Made by a program: the position numbers and the translations under genes. From Hymenobacter armeniacus (GTDB lineage: Bacteria > Bacteroidota > Bacteroidia > Cytophagales > Hymenobacteraceae), in NCBI RefSeq assembly GCF_014699055.1, contig NZ_JACXAC010000003.1, positions 496,001-560,000 on the forward strand: 64,000 nt of DNA, written 5' to 3'. The notes under the pieces were generated by a model. The model saw nothing but the letters and a program-made list of their open reading frames with translations. It was not told where the DNA came from and did no database searches. Positions 34,098 to 42,560 of this stretch are shown here, piece by piece. Each line of letters starts with the position of its first letter. Position 1 is the first letter of the stretch.

Positions 34098-36681
34098 CCG
34101 CCGCGCCAGCGCGCCGGCGGCCGTGGCCATCATCTACCCCAAAGTGGGCACCGTGCTGCGCGTGCCGCTGCGGCGCACCCCTACCGGCAGCCCCCAGGAC
34201 CACGCGCAGCACCCCGAGCGCCAGCTCATCACCTGGTTCAACCGCATGGCGGGCGCCCGGCCGGGGTTTCCGCTTCAGGTTCGGCGCATCCTGCTGGTTA
34301 CCGCCGAGCCGCTGTGCCAAACCTGCCACCTCAGCCTGGCCCGCTTCCTGAGCCGCTTCTACCTAGCCGATAAGCTGCAGCTGCGCCCTTTGGTGGGCGG
34401 CACAGCCGGCGCCCGCGCTGCCACTGCTGCGCCCTGCAGCTGCGGTTGCGGGCATTGTGGGCAAAGTGCTGGTGATGAAGCAAATAATGGTCAACATGCG
34501 CGCTTGCTGAACGCGCTGCTGCAGGACGATTTCATTTCCGACTCGGAGCTGGAAGACGAGGGCTGGTGGAGTCGCCTGAAGCAATTGGGCCAAGCCGCGG
34601 CGCTGACCGGCGCCCTGGCGCTGGGCCCGCAGGGCGCCTTCAAGCCCGTGTACGACGTTGCCAAAGCCGTGGCCGGCGCCTACGAAAAGCGCAACAAGAT
34701 GCAGCGCACCGTGGAAGCGGCCCAATTGCCGGCCCGCCGCCCGCCCGGCCAGCAGGAGCTGGGCTACGAGCAGGAAATGGGCTACGAGTTTGCCGACGTG
34801 GCGCCCGGCTGCGCCAGCCCGGGCAGCGCCCGGCCCACCCTGCGCCTGGGCGCGCGCGGCGAGTACGTGCGCTACCTGCAGTGCCGGCTCAACTTTCACA
34901 AAGTCAACCTGGCCCAGCCGCTGGTGAACGATGGCGTGTGGGGCCCCAAAACCCAGGCCGCCGTGCGCGCATTCCAGCAGGGGCGGGGCTTGGTGGTCGA
35001 TGCCGTGGTGGGCCCGCTCACCTGGGGCCAGCTCGACGCCGGCGGCGCGGTGGTGCCCACGGTGCCGCCCAAAACGCAGCCCGGCGGCGCCCCGCCCACC
35101 GGCGGCACCGACGTAAATACCGTGCGTTTCCGCAACGCCGCCGACATCAACAACTTCTTTCTGGCCCACACCGGGCAAGATTTCGTGGACTGGTTCCGAA
35201 GCAAAGTGGGCGGACGCGGCGCGTGGGTGCGCACCCACGCCGGCAAAACCTACCCCGTGACCATGCCCGCCACCGCCGACGTCAAAGCGGGCTTTCAACA
35301 GTTCTGGGACGGCATTCCGCGCGTGTTCAATTCTGCCGACGTCAACTTTGCGCAGTTTGCGGCCCTGCAAAGCGTGATTGTGAACGAAACCGGCGGCACC
35401 ATGCGGCCCATTGCCGAAAAGGTGGGCCTGCCCGGCCACCCCGGCCTGGCCTACGCCTTCAACCGCATTCCCGGCCTCAAGGTGTCGTACAATACCGGCT
35501 CGAATAAGCGGGCGCTGGAGCTGTTCAACAACCGGGAATTCCTGGAAGCGCACGGCCAGAAGCCTTTGGGCGCTCAGCTGGCCAACACCAAGGACGCGCG
35601 CTGGGGCGGCGAGGCCTACCCCACAGATGCGGCCTCGACCAGCACCGACCCGGCCATCACCGGCTTTGTGCAGGAGGCGGATTTCTACAAGTTTCGGGGC
35701 CGCGGCTACATCCAGATTACCTGGCGCAACGCCTACCAATGGCTCATCCCGTCGGTGCAGAGCTACTCCGGCTCCGACCCCGTCATTCTGCAGAAAAAAG
35801 CCCAGTGGCAGGGCCTGAGCCTCGACTCCGTGGCCACCCGCTCCAGCAACGCCGACTGGCAGGCGCTGTTCATGCAAAGCCCGGAGTTTGCCCTCGGCGC
35901 GCTCAAGATTTTCTTCGGCAAGAAAACCAACAGCATCAACAAAGTCCGCGTCGGCGACTGGGAAAGCGTGCGCATGGTGGCCTGCGACGTGATGTGCTCG
36001 AAGAGCTACACCACCCTGTTTGTGCAGCGCGTGCAGCAGATTTTCGCCACCCTGGGCACCGCACCGGCGCCCGTGGGGCCAAGCCCCGGCACCCAGCCCG
36101 GCAGTGTGGGGCCGGGTCCTAAGCCGGCCACGGGCGGCTCCGAAGCGGCGATGCGCGAGGCCATTGTGGCCAATGCGCTGGGCATGCTGGCCGAGCCCAC
36201 CATCGAGGCCAAGCTGCGCGGGACCGACGGCTTCCGCAAGGGCTGGCAGAAGCTGAAGGTGATGTTTGAAACCGCCGCGCCCGACTACGTGCGGCCCGGC
36301 TGGGAAGAAAACAACCTCAAGCGCAGCACCAGCGTGAGCAACACGGCGGGCATTCCACACTGGTGCGGCATTTTTGCGCTGTGGGCCCACCGCGCGGCCG
36401 GCCTGAACGTGGGCACCTGGAAAATCGGCAAGGGCATCAGCGCTAATCCGGCCTTCCGCAGCATTCCGGCGGCGCGGGTGAAGAAGGGCGACATCGGCTA
36501 CTACAACCTCGACCCGGCCACAAAGCAGCCCTTCCGCCACCACTTCCTGGTGCGCGAAGTGTACCCTGACGGCACCATGGACACCATCGATGGCAACTCG
36601 GGCGGCACCAGCACCGTGCGCAGCAAAAGCCGCGTGCCCCTGCGCGGCGTCGACCTGTTTTTCAGCGCCTTCAACAGCTAA
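34066..36681 (+). CDS. multi-domain cell-wall hydrolase with N-terminal deaminase-like domain, cluster gene 6
   Basis: An 871-residue protein. Residues 20-110 carry H49-P-E51 and, 33 residues on, P-L-C84-x2-C87-H88, the HxE...CxxC zinc layout of the cytidine-deaminase fold. A Cys cluster (CSCGCGHC, 124-131) follows. Residues 257-325 are a peptidoglycan-binding type 1 domain (LRLGARGEYVRYLQ, NDGVWGPKTQAAVRAFQ). Residues 355-660 resemble a GH19 chitinase/lysozyme (VNETGG with E441; FRGRGYIQITWRNAY). Residues 690-871 are CHAP-like, with C767 (HWCGIF), H825/H826 and N844. No signal peptide is seen. It should cut cell walls; the deaminase-like part is novel in this setting. Confidence 0.8.
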   Translation: MNPTLTRSPRSRRASAPAAVAIIYPKVGTVLRVPLRRTPTGSPQDHAQHPERQLITWFNRMAGARPGFPLQVRRILLVTAEPLCQTCHLSLARFLSRFYLADKLQLRPLVGGTAGARAATAAPCSCGCGHCGQSAGDEANNGQHARLLNALLQDDFISDSELEDEGWWSRLKQLGQAAALTGALALGPQGAFKPVYDVAKAVAGAYEKRNKMQRTVEAAQLPARRPPGQQELGYEQEMGYEFADVAPGCASPGSARPTLRLGARGEYVRYLQCRLNFHKVNLAQPLVNDGVWGPKTQAAVRAFQQGRGLVVDAVVGPLTWGQLDAGGAVVPTVPPKTQPGGAPPTGGTDVNTVRFRNAADINNFFLAHTGQDFVDWFRSKVGGRGAWVRTHAGKTYPVTMPATADVKAGFQQFWDGIPRVFNSADVNFAQFAALQSVIVNETGGTMRPIAEKVGLPGHPGLAYAFNRIPGLKVSYNTGSNKRALELFNNREFLEAHGQKPLGAQLANTKDARWGGEAYPTDAASTSTDPAITGFVQEADFYKFRGRGYIQITWRNAYQWLIPSVQSYSGSDPVILQKKAQWQGLSLDSVATRSSNADWQALFMQSPEFALGALKIFFGKKTNSINKVRVGDWESVRMVACDVMCSKSYTTLFVQRVQQIFATLGTAPAPVGPSPGTQPGSVGPGPKPATGGSEAAMREAIVANALGMLAEPTIEAKLRGTDGFRKGWQKLKVMFETAAPDYVRPGWEENNLKRSTSVSNTAGIPHWCGIFALWAHRAAGLNVGTWKIGKGISANPAFRSIPAARVKKGDIGYYNLDPATKQPFRHHFLVREVYPDGTMDTIDGNSGGTSTVRSKSRVPLRGVDLFFSAFNS

Positions 36682-36716
36682 GCCGGAATAACCGCGGCCT
36701 TTTTTCACCCTCTGTC

Positions 36717-37544
36717 ATGCTCATCATCGACTGCCACTGCCACGCCGGGCGCGGCGACGGCCTCACCGGCCCCTGGGACACCGACGCGCCGCTGCGGCCC
36801 TACCTGGCCTGGGCCGACGAAGCCGGCATTGCGCGCACGGTGCTCTTTGCCGCGTTTCATTCCGACTACGCCGTGGCCAACCGCCAGGTGGCCCGGCTGG
36901 TGCACCAGCACCCGGAGCGGTTCTACGGCTTTGCCTTCGTGCACGCCCAGCGCGACCGTGGCCGGGTGCTGGCCATGGTGCGCACCGCCGTGGAGGAATA
37001 CGGGTTCGTGGGCATCAAGCTGCACCGCTACGACGCCCGCATCAGCCGCGAGGTGTGCGATGTGGCCCGCGCCTTCCGCCTGCCGGTGCTCTACGACGTG
37101 GTGGGCGAAACCTCGGTGGTCGACCTGCTGGCCACCCAATACCCCGACGTCAACTTCATCATCCCGCACCTGGGCTCGTTTTCCGACGACTGGCGCGCCC
37201 AAACCGCCCTCATCGATTACCTCGTGCGCTGCCCGAATATCTACACCGACACCTCCGGCGTGCGCCGCTTCGACATCCTGCAGCGCGCCGTGGAGCGGGC
37301 CGGCCCCGCCAAATTCCTCTTCGGCTCCGATGGCCCCTGGCTGCACCCCGGCGTGGAATTAAGCAAAATCAGCGCCCTGCACCTGGGGCCCGAAGATGCC
37401 CGGCAAGTGCTGGCTGGCAACCTGTTGCGGCTCATCGGCCGGGTGCGGCCGGACGTGGGCGAAGGCGCGCGCCACCGCGTGGCGGTAGTAGCCGAGCCGC
37501 TGAGCAACGCCTGGCGCGACCCCTGGCTGATTGGGAAAGAGTGA
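36717..37544 (+). CDS. amidohydrolase-2 family protein, cluster gene 7
   Basis: A 275-residue TIM-barrel metal-dependent hydrolase of the amidohydrolase-related (ACMSD-like) family. The metal motif is D5-C-H7-C-H9 at the N-terminus, with a barrel His151 (IIPHLGSF) and the catalytic Asp205 (FGSDGPW). The usual extra His after the fourth strand is replaced by LYDVVG, so the metal site may be mononuclear. Such enzymes hydrolyse or decarboxylate small molecules. It starts 35 bases after the cell-wall hydrolase gene and closes the run of seven plus-strand genes. Confidence 0.82.
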   Translation: MLIIDCHCHAGRGDGLTGPWDTDAPLRPYLAWADEAGIARTVLFAAFHSDYAVANRQVARLVHQHPERFYGFAFVHAQRDRGRVLAMVRTAVEEYGFVGIKLHRYDARISREVCDVARAFRLPVLYDVVGETSVVDLLATQYPDVNFIIPHLGSFSDDWRAQTALIDYLVRCPNIYTDTSGVRRFDILQRAVERAGPAKFLFGSDGPWLHPGVELSKISALHLGPEDARQVLAGNLLRLIGRVRPDVGEGARHRVAVVAEPLSNAWRDPWLIGKE

Positions 37545-37568
37545 GGGGAAAACGCTGAGCTTATTATC

Positions 37569-37662
37569 GTCTGTCATCCTGAGGGCAGCGAAGGCCTTCT
37601 CACGTTCGAACAACCAGTGTTCATACGTAAGAAGGTCCTTCGCTGCGCTCAGGATGACAGAC
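37569..37662. repeat. REP-like inverted repeat
   Basis: The arms GTCTGTCATCCTGAGGGCAG... (37569-37600) and its near complement ending ...CTCAGGATGACAGAC (37630-37662) enclose about 29 bases. The core TGTCATCCTGAGCGCAGCGAAGGAC is of the type dispersed in many copies in Hymenobacter-like genomes. It separates the cluster from the converging sigma-54 activator gene and may also act as a terminator. Confidence 0.75.
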
Positions 37663-37680
37663 GTTTATGATTTATCCCTA

Positions 37681-39057
37681 TTATGCCAGCCGCAGCTGCG
37701 TTTCGGGTTCGTCGCGCCGGTGCATCTGCAGAATTCGCTCGCTGCAGCGCAGGCGCAGGGCGGCCATTTTTAGGTTGCCGCTTTCGTGGGTGATGGCCAC
37801 TTTTTTGGCGATTTCCGTCACCTGGTCCTTGATTTCCTTCAGCCCGAGGCCCTGGTAGAGCAGGGTGGTCACGCCGGCTTCGAGCTCGTCGGCGGTGGGC
37901 GCGGCGGCTCCGAGGTGGGCAAAATCGGGCCAGTCGGAGCGGGGAATGTCGCCGATGGTAATGGGCCCTTCGCCCACGTGCTTGCTGGCAATGCGGGTGA
38001 TGAGCTGCTGCAATTCGCGCACGTTGCCGGGGTAGTCGCGCAGCTGCAGGAAATCGTACACCTGCCGGTCGACGGGCTGCCGAACGCCGTGCTGCTGCGT
38101 GAAGAAGTGCTCGGCCAGCGGCACAATGTCCTCTTTGCGCTCGCGCAGGGGCGGCAGGTGGCAGGTCCAGCCCGACACGCGGTAGTACAAATCCTGCCGG
38201 AAGGTGCCCTTCTGCACCTCGGCCAGCAGGTCGCGGTTGGTGGCGCTCACCAGCCGGAAGCGGGCCTGCCGCCAGGTGTTGCTGCCCACGCGCTTGTAGG
38301 TGCCTTCCTGCAAGGCCCGCAGAAACTCGGCCTGCAGCGGCAGGGGCAGTTCGCCCAGCTCGTCCAGAAACAGCGTGCCCTCGTGGGCCAGCGCCACGGC
38401 CCCGTCGCGGGCGCTGATGGCGTTGGTGAAGGCGCCCTTTTCGTGGCCAAATAACTCGCTGCCCGACAGGCCCGGAATCAGGTTGGTGCAGTCCACCACC
38501 ACGCAGTCGCGCTTGCCGGGCCGCGGGTCCAGCCGATGGATTTCCTGGGCCACCAGCTCTTTGCCGGTGCCGCTTTCGCCGGTTATCAGCACCTGGCAGT
38601 TCGAGAGGGCCATGTCGACCACCTGGCGCAGGGTGTCGCGCCAGCGTTGGCTGCGGCCCACCAGGCGGCGCTGCAAGTCGGCCACGGTCGCGTTGAGGTG
38701 CTGCCAGTAGCGCAGGCGCGAGGTCACGATGTCGACCGGCCGGTCCACGTCGAACCAGGAAAAAACGTCGGACACGCCCCCGCGCAGCAGGGCCCAGGTG
38801 CTGGGGCTGGGCAGGGCACCCACACTCACAGCCAGCAGGTTGGCATCGGGGGCGGTGCGCAGCTCGGCCACGGCCTCCAGCACGGCGGGCAGCGAGGCAT
38901 CCGCGTCGAGAAACAGAATGCCGGCGCCGCTGGCGGGCGTGTTGGCGCGCAGGGGCTGCAGGTCCAGTCCCGCTTTCTCCAGCTGAATGATGATTTCGGC
39001 GAGGCGGGAATTCTGGCGCGTAAACGGTAGAAACCATACCGGGCAGGGGGTAGCCAT
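37681..39057 (-). CDS. sigma-54-type AAA+ transcriptional activator with altered GAFTGA motif
   Basis: A 458-residue regulator. Residues 1-125 form a degenerate receiver-like domain (ILFLDADASLP). The AAA+ core (134-370) has Walker A GESGTGKE at 160-167, Walker B LFLDE at 229-233 and arginine-rich sensor segments (SATNRDLL, FRQDLYYRVSGW, YPGNVRELQQLITR). The loop that contacts sigma-54 reads GAFTNA at 208-213, not GAFTGA; changes there often weaken or alter sigma-54 use. The C-terminus has a short Fis-like helix-turn-helix (GNLKMAALRLRCSERILQ). It faces the end of the seven-gene cluster and could control it, though no binding site is proved. Confidence 0.85.
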   Translation of the reverse strand: MATPCPVWFLPFTRQNSRLAEIIIQLEKAGLDLQPLRANTPASGAGILFLDADASLPAVLEAVAELRTAPDANLLAVSVGALPSPSTWALLRGGVSDVFSWFDVDRPVDIVTSRLRYWQHLNATVADLQRRLVGRSQRWRDTLRQVVDMALSNCQVLITGESGTGKELVAQEIHRLDPRPGKRDCVVVDCTNLIPGLSGSELFGHEKGAFTNAISARDGAVALAHEGTLFLDELGELPLPLQAEFLRALQEGTYKRVGSNTWRQARFRLVSATNRDLLAEVQKGTFRQDLYYRVSGWTCHLPPLRERKEDIVPLAEHFFTQQHGVRQPVDRQVYDFLQLRDYPGNVRELQQLITRIASKHVGEGPITIGDIPRSDWPDFAHLGAAAPTADELEAGVTTLLYQGLGLKEIKDQVTEIAKKVAITHESGNLKMAALRLRCSERILQMHRRDEPETQLRLA

Positions 39058-39287
39058 GCGTAGCAGGAAAAAGGTGACAGGAAGAAGCGTGGCGCGAGGA
39101 AAGGAGGGAAGTAAATGTACGTAGTATAATCAATAAATTGAATATTATATTTACGTGAGGCGCCAGAAAATTTGTGCTGGCATTTCCGCCTGCGCTTGCG
39201 CCTTGTGCAGCCCGCGCAGCACAGCCAACTTTGGCTTCGTGCGTACACGGGGTAGTTGCCCGCACACTCCCCGCCACGGCCCCGCTC

Positions 39288-40181
39288 ATGACCGCCACCA
39301 TCCTTTCTGAAGTTACCATTCCCGGCCTGCCCTCGGCCTCCGGTGTCGAAATCATCGGGCCCACGGTCTATGTCATTGGCGACGACTCGGCTGCCCTGCA
39401 TTGCCTCGATGCGGTGACGTTGGCGCCCACCGGCCGCCGCCAGCTGTTCGACCACCCGGCCGATGGCCCGTTTCGCATCCCCAAGCCCGACAAGCCCGAC
39501 CTGGAGTGCATGGCCGCCCTGCGCTGGCCCGACGGCCGCGCTGGCCTGCTGCTGCTGGGTTCGGGCAGCCGCCCCAACCGCCAAAGGGGCTGGTTTGTGC
39601 CCACCGACGCCCCCGAGGCTGCCCCCGAGCCGCTCGATTTGGCCCCACTCTACGCGCTGCTGGCGCCGCACCTGCCCGCCGCGGCCGTGCTCAACCTAGA
39701 AGCCGCGGCCACTTCCGAAACCGAGCTGCTGCTGTTTCAGCGCACGGTGGGGCGGGCCGACGCGGCGCTGCTGTTCCGGCTGCCGCTGGCGGCCACGCTG
39801 GCCTTTTTGAGCGGCGCAGCCGGGGCTCCGGCGGTGCGCATTTTGCAATTTGAATTGCCAGCCATTGCGGGTTGCCCGGCCGGGTTTTCGGGCGCCACCT
39901 TGGTCGACGACCTGCTTTTTGTGACCGCCTCCGTAGAAAACACCGCCGATGCCGTGCTCGACGGCGACGTGCTGGGCTCCTTCATTGGGCTGGTCAACCT
40001 CGACGCGCCGCGCGCCGCGTTTGCCCGCTTGGCCTGGCACGACGGGCGCGCCTACCTTGGCAAGGTGGAGGGCCTGGCGGTGCGCCGCGCCGTGGACGAG
40101 CGCCACTGGGAATTGCTGCTCGTGACCGACGACGACGCCGGCGGCAGCACCGCCGTGGTGGCCGAAATCGAACTGGATTAA
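39288..40181 (+). CDS. DUF6929-like beta-propeller protein
   Basis: A 297-residue protein. The opening block VPGLPSASGVEIIG-type (here IPGLPSASGVEIIGPTVYVIGDDS) and the repeated strand pattern (LLLLGSGSRPN, ATLVDDLLFVTASVENT, GKVEGLAVRRA) agree with a small propeller of the DUF6929 type. No signal peptide follows from the chosen ATG, which precedes the homology block; 38 upstream open codons look unrelated. The family name is from memory and not certain. The gene is divergent from the sigma-54 activator. The 230-base gap between them is AT-rich near 39115-39155. Confidence 0.6.
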   Translation: MTATILSEVTIPGLPSASGVEIIGPTVYVIGDDSAALHCLDAVTLAPTGRRQLFDHPADGPFRIPKPDKPDLECMAALRWPDGRAGLLLLGSGSRPNRQRGWFVPTDAPEAAPEPLDLAPLYALLAPHLPAAAVLNLEAAATSETELLLFQRTVGRADAALLFRLPLAATLAFLSGAAGAPAVRILQFELPAIAGCPAGFSGATLVDDLLFVTASVENTADAVLDGDVLGSFIGLVNLDAPRAAFARLAWHDGRAYLGKVEGLAVRRAVDERHWELLLVTDDDAGGSTAVVAEIELD

Positions 40182-40194
40182 TGCAAAATTCCGC

Positions 40195-40596
40195 TCAGGG
40201 CAGTTGCTGAAGCCATTCCACCGCTTCAGGCTCGGCGTCGAAGAGGCGATAGGTGAGGGCCGACTGTTGCGAGTCGGTCATCACAAGGTTCAGCGAGAGA
40301 CGGGCAAACACATCGGCCGGAATGATGATGGCTCCAAAGAGTTCGTAGCCGTCGGTTTCGCTGCTGGCCAGCCAATACTCGCGAATCCAGTTGCGTTCCT
40401 CGTCGGTAAACGGCGACATCTGGCGCTGGTCGGCCAGCATCTTGTGCCAACTGTGGCGGCGCAGCAGCTGGCTGGTGTGGGTAAGAAAAGCTTGAAAGGT
40501 GGGAAAGTCCCGGGGCCCGGCCGCGTATTGCACCAGGGCATAGCCGTCGGGGTGTTCGAGCAGGCGCCCCACGGGATTCTCAAAATATAAACGCAT
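40195..40596 (-). CDS. STAS-like domain protein 1
   Basis: A 133-residue protein resembling the SpoIIAA-like/STAS-related small proteins of Hymenobacteraceae (LLEHPDGYALVQY, LRRHSWHKMLADQRQMSPFTDEERNWI, then ALTYRLFDAEPEAVEWLQQL). Conserved positions match the divergent gene at 40813-41238, so they are paralogues. The role is unknown; related proteins are thought to sense or relay signals. Confidence 0.55.
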   Translation of the reverse strand: MRLYFENPVGRLLEHPDGYALVQYAAGPRDFPTFQAFLTHTSQLLRRHSWHKMLADQRQMSPFTDEERNWIREYWLASSETDGYELFGAIIIPADVFARLSLNLVMTDSQQSALTYRLFDAEPEAVEWLQQLP

Positions 40597-40812
40597 TATG
40601 CAGCAGAGCGCGGTAAAGCGGTTGATAAATAAATAGATAAAGATATAGCATGGGCTTGTAAAATAACACCCAATGGCCGAGCCTATTTACGAAAGCTGGT
40701 CCGTTTCGTTGAGAAATAAAAACCGACAAATTGCGCCGTGCCGCGTAGTTTTGTCGCGGCTTTTTACTTGGCTTCCAGCGGCGTTCGTTCGGGCATCTCT
40801 ACCTCCTTACTT

Positions 40813-41238
40813 ATGAATTTGCTGCCCCGGGCTCAGGAAAAGCTCTACTTTCAGAACGCCGCGGGAAAGATATACCATCATGCCAGCGGCTTTGTGCGGC
40901 TGGGCTGGGGCGCTGAGCGTACTTCCATCGAGGTGGTGAAAGCGTATTATGAGCAGGTGCTGGCCTTGCTGCTGAATTCGGGCGCGCGCAAAATCCTCTC
41001 CGACCACGGGCAGCGCGCGCCGCTCTCGGGCCCGGCGCAGGCCTGGCTCATCGAAAACTGGATTCCGCGCGCCATGGCGCAGGCCCGCACCCGGCACTGC
41101 GCCATTGTGGAAGGGGCCGACCCGCTGCACCGCCTCTCCACGCAGTCGGTGGTGTCGGCGTCGCCGTCGGGCTTCGTTTTTCAACGCTTTTCCAACGTCG
41201 AGGCGGCCGAAGCCTGGCTGGCCGGCGTATCCGCCTAA
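40813..41238 (+). CDS. STAS-like domain protein 2
   Basis: A 141-residue paralogue of the preceding gene, with LYFQNAAGKIYHHASGFVRL, SGARKILSDHGQRAPLSG and RFSNVEAAEAWLAGV in the same order. It is transcribed divergently across a 216-base gap. A TAGTTTTG box at 40746-40753 fits the Bacteroidota -7 consensus, but no well-spaced -33 TTG is seen, so the promoter is only suggested. The ATG chosen precedes the homology; 25 codons upstream are open but not conserved in the paralogue. Confidence 0.55.
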   Translation: MNLLPRAQEKLYFQNAAGKIYHHASGFVRLGWGAERTSIEVVKAYYEQVLALLLNSGARKILSDHGQRAPLSGPAQAWLIENWIPRAMAQARTRHCAIVEGADPLHRLSTQSVVSASPSGFVFQRFSNVEAAEAWLAGVSA

Positions 41239-41427
41239 GCCCTGTCGGGCTGCCTCCCGTGCGGGCGGCGCGGCGTGGCGACTAAAAAAATCTCCCTCTT
41301 TCTCACGGCCTTGCGGGCCGGGACGGTAGCAGAGGGCATCCCGCCGGGGGCAACTTGCGTAGGGGCGAAGTTAATTCCAGGGTAAATCCGGAATTAATTT
41401 TCGTTACCCAAAACCGATACCACGCCT

Positions 41428-42483
41428 TTGCCCACCAACCAAGCGCTGCGCGAGCAGATTGCCCATCGGCTTTACCAGGAGTTGGGGGCGCTGGCCGAGG
41501 CTGCCGCCAAACAGCTGCCCGTGCCCGCCGCCGGGGCCACCACAGCCGACGCACCCCTGGAAGCGTTCGAGCAACACCTCGTGGCCCTGGCCAACGCCGT
41601 GCTCATGAACAGCCCGGCCTTGTTTGAGGGCCACGTGCTGCAGTTCAGCCAGCAGCTGGGCCCCGCGGCGGCCACCGAGCAAGTGGCCGCCCTGCGTCAA
41701 ACTTTGCTCCTGCGCTTTCCGGTGGGCGAATACGTGCTCATGGCCGGCATCTTGAGCGCCGGGCTCATTGCCCTGGCCGCCCCGCTGGCCGCCACCCTGG
41801 AGCCGGTGGCCGAAGAGCCAACGGACTCGCCCGAAACCGTCCGCTTTGCCGCCCTGGCCGCCAATTATGTATCGCTGCTGCTCGCCGCCGACCGCACCGC
41901 CGCCCAGCGCCTGCTGGTGGCCGAAGCCGAAGCGGGCACCGACGTGCGCGACCTGTACCTGCACGTGCTGCAGCCGGCCCAGCGCGAGGTGGGCAACCGC
42001 TGGCACCGCGGCGAAATCAGCGTGGCCGAGGAGCACTACTGCACGGCCGCCACGGCCGGCGTTATGGCGCAGCTGCAGCCGTATTTTCAGCGCACGCCGC
42101 GCAACGGCCGGCGCCTGCTGGCCGCCTGCGTGGCCGGCGACCTGCACACCATCGGCCTGCAGATGGTGGCCGATTTTCTGGAGCACGACGGCTGGGACGT
42201 GAGCTACCTCGGCGCCAGCACGCCGCCGGACAGTATTCGCCGCATGATAGCCGACCAAGGCGTGCAATTGCTGCTCACGTCGGCCTCGATGCCCCACCAC
42301 GTGCCGCTGCTGGGCGACCTGGTGGCCACCCTGCGGCGCGACCCGGCCACGCGCCACGTGCGCGTGGTGGTGGGAGGCCGCCCCTTCGTGTACGACGCCG
42401 ACCTGTGGGAGCGCACCGGGGCCGATGGCTGGGCCGCCAGCGCCGACGATGCGGTGGGCGTGGTGCGGAACTTGTTTCAATAA
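41428..42483 (+). CDS. cobalamin-binding photosensory-type protein (CarH-like, no HTH)
   Basis: A 351-residue protein. Residues 135-225 are a B12-binding cap with the motif W192-x9-E202-H203, the Wx9EH signature of CarH/LitR light sensors. Residues 230-350 are a B12-binding Rossmann domain with D238-x-H240-x2-G243 (GDLHTIG). The MerR-type DNA-binding domain of CarH is absent; the first 130 residues are a helical region I do not recognise. It may sense light or adenosylcobalamin and act through a partner protein. The likely start is TTG, as no upstream ATG is in frame after the preceding stop. Confidence 0.85.
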   Translation: MPTNQALREQIAHRLYQELGALAEAAAKQLPVPAAGATTADAPLEAFEQHLVALANAVLMNSPALFEGHVLQFSQQLGPAAATEQVAALRQTLLLRFPVGEYVLMAGILSAGLIALAAPLAATLEPVAEEPTDSPETVRFAALAANYVSLLLAADRTAAQRLLVAEAEAGTDVRDLYLHVLQPAQREVGNRWHRGEISVAEEHYCTAATAGVMAQLQPYFQRTPRNGRRLLAACVAGDLHTIGLQMVADFLEHDGWDVSYLGASTPPDSIRRMIADQGVQLLLTSASMPHHVPLLGDLVATLRRDPATRHVRVVVGGRPFVYDADLWERTGADGWAASADDAVGVVRNLFQ

Positions 42484-42560
42484 CCACGGCCCACCACCGC
42501 CCCCGTTTCAGTTGAGCTTGAAACGGCTCCTCCTTGGTAGGAGAGGAGTGGGCCGTACTT

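Noticed and set aside
37569..37662. CRISPR array
   Set aside because: Only one inverted pair with no regularly spaced direct repeats; nothing else in the window shows repeat-spacer periodicity, and no cas gene is present.
42511..42555. Terminator between the B12 protein gene and the AI-2E gene
   Set aside because: Complementary tracts (CTCCTCC / AGGAGAGGAG) are present but broken by mismatches and lack a T-run; too weak to call.
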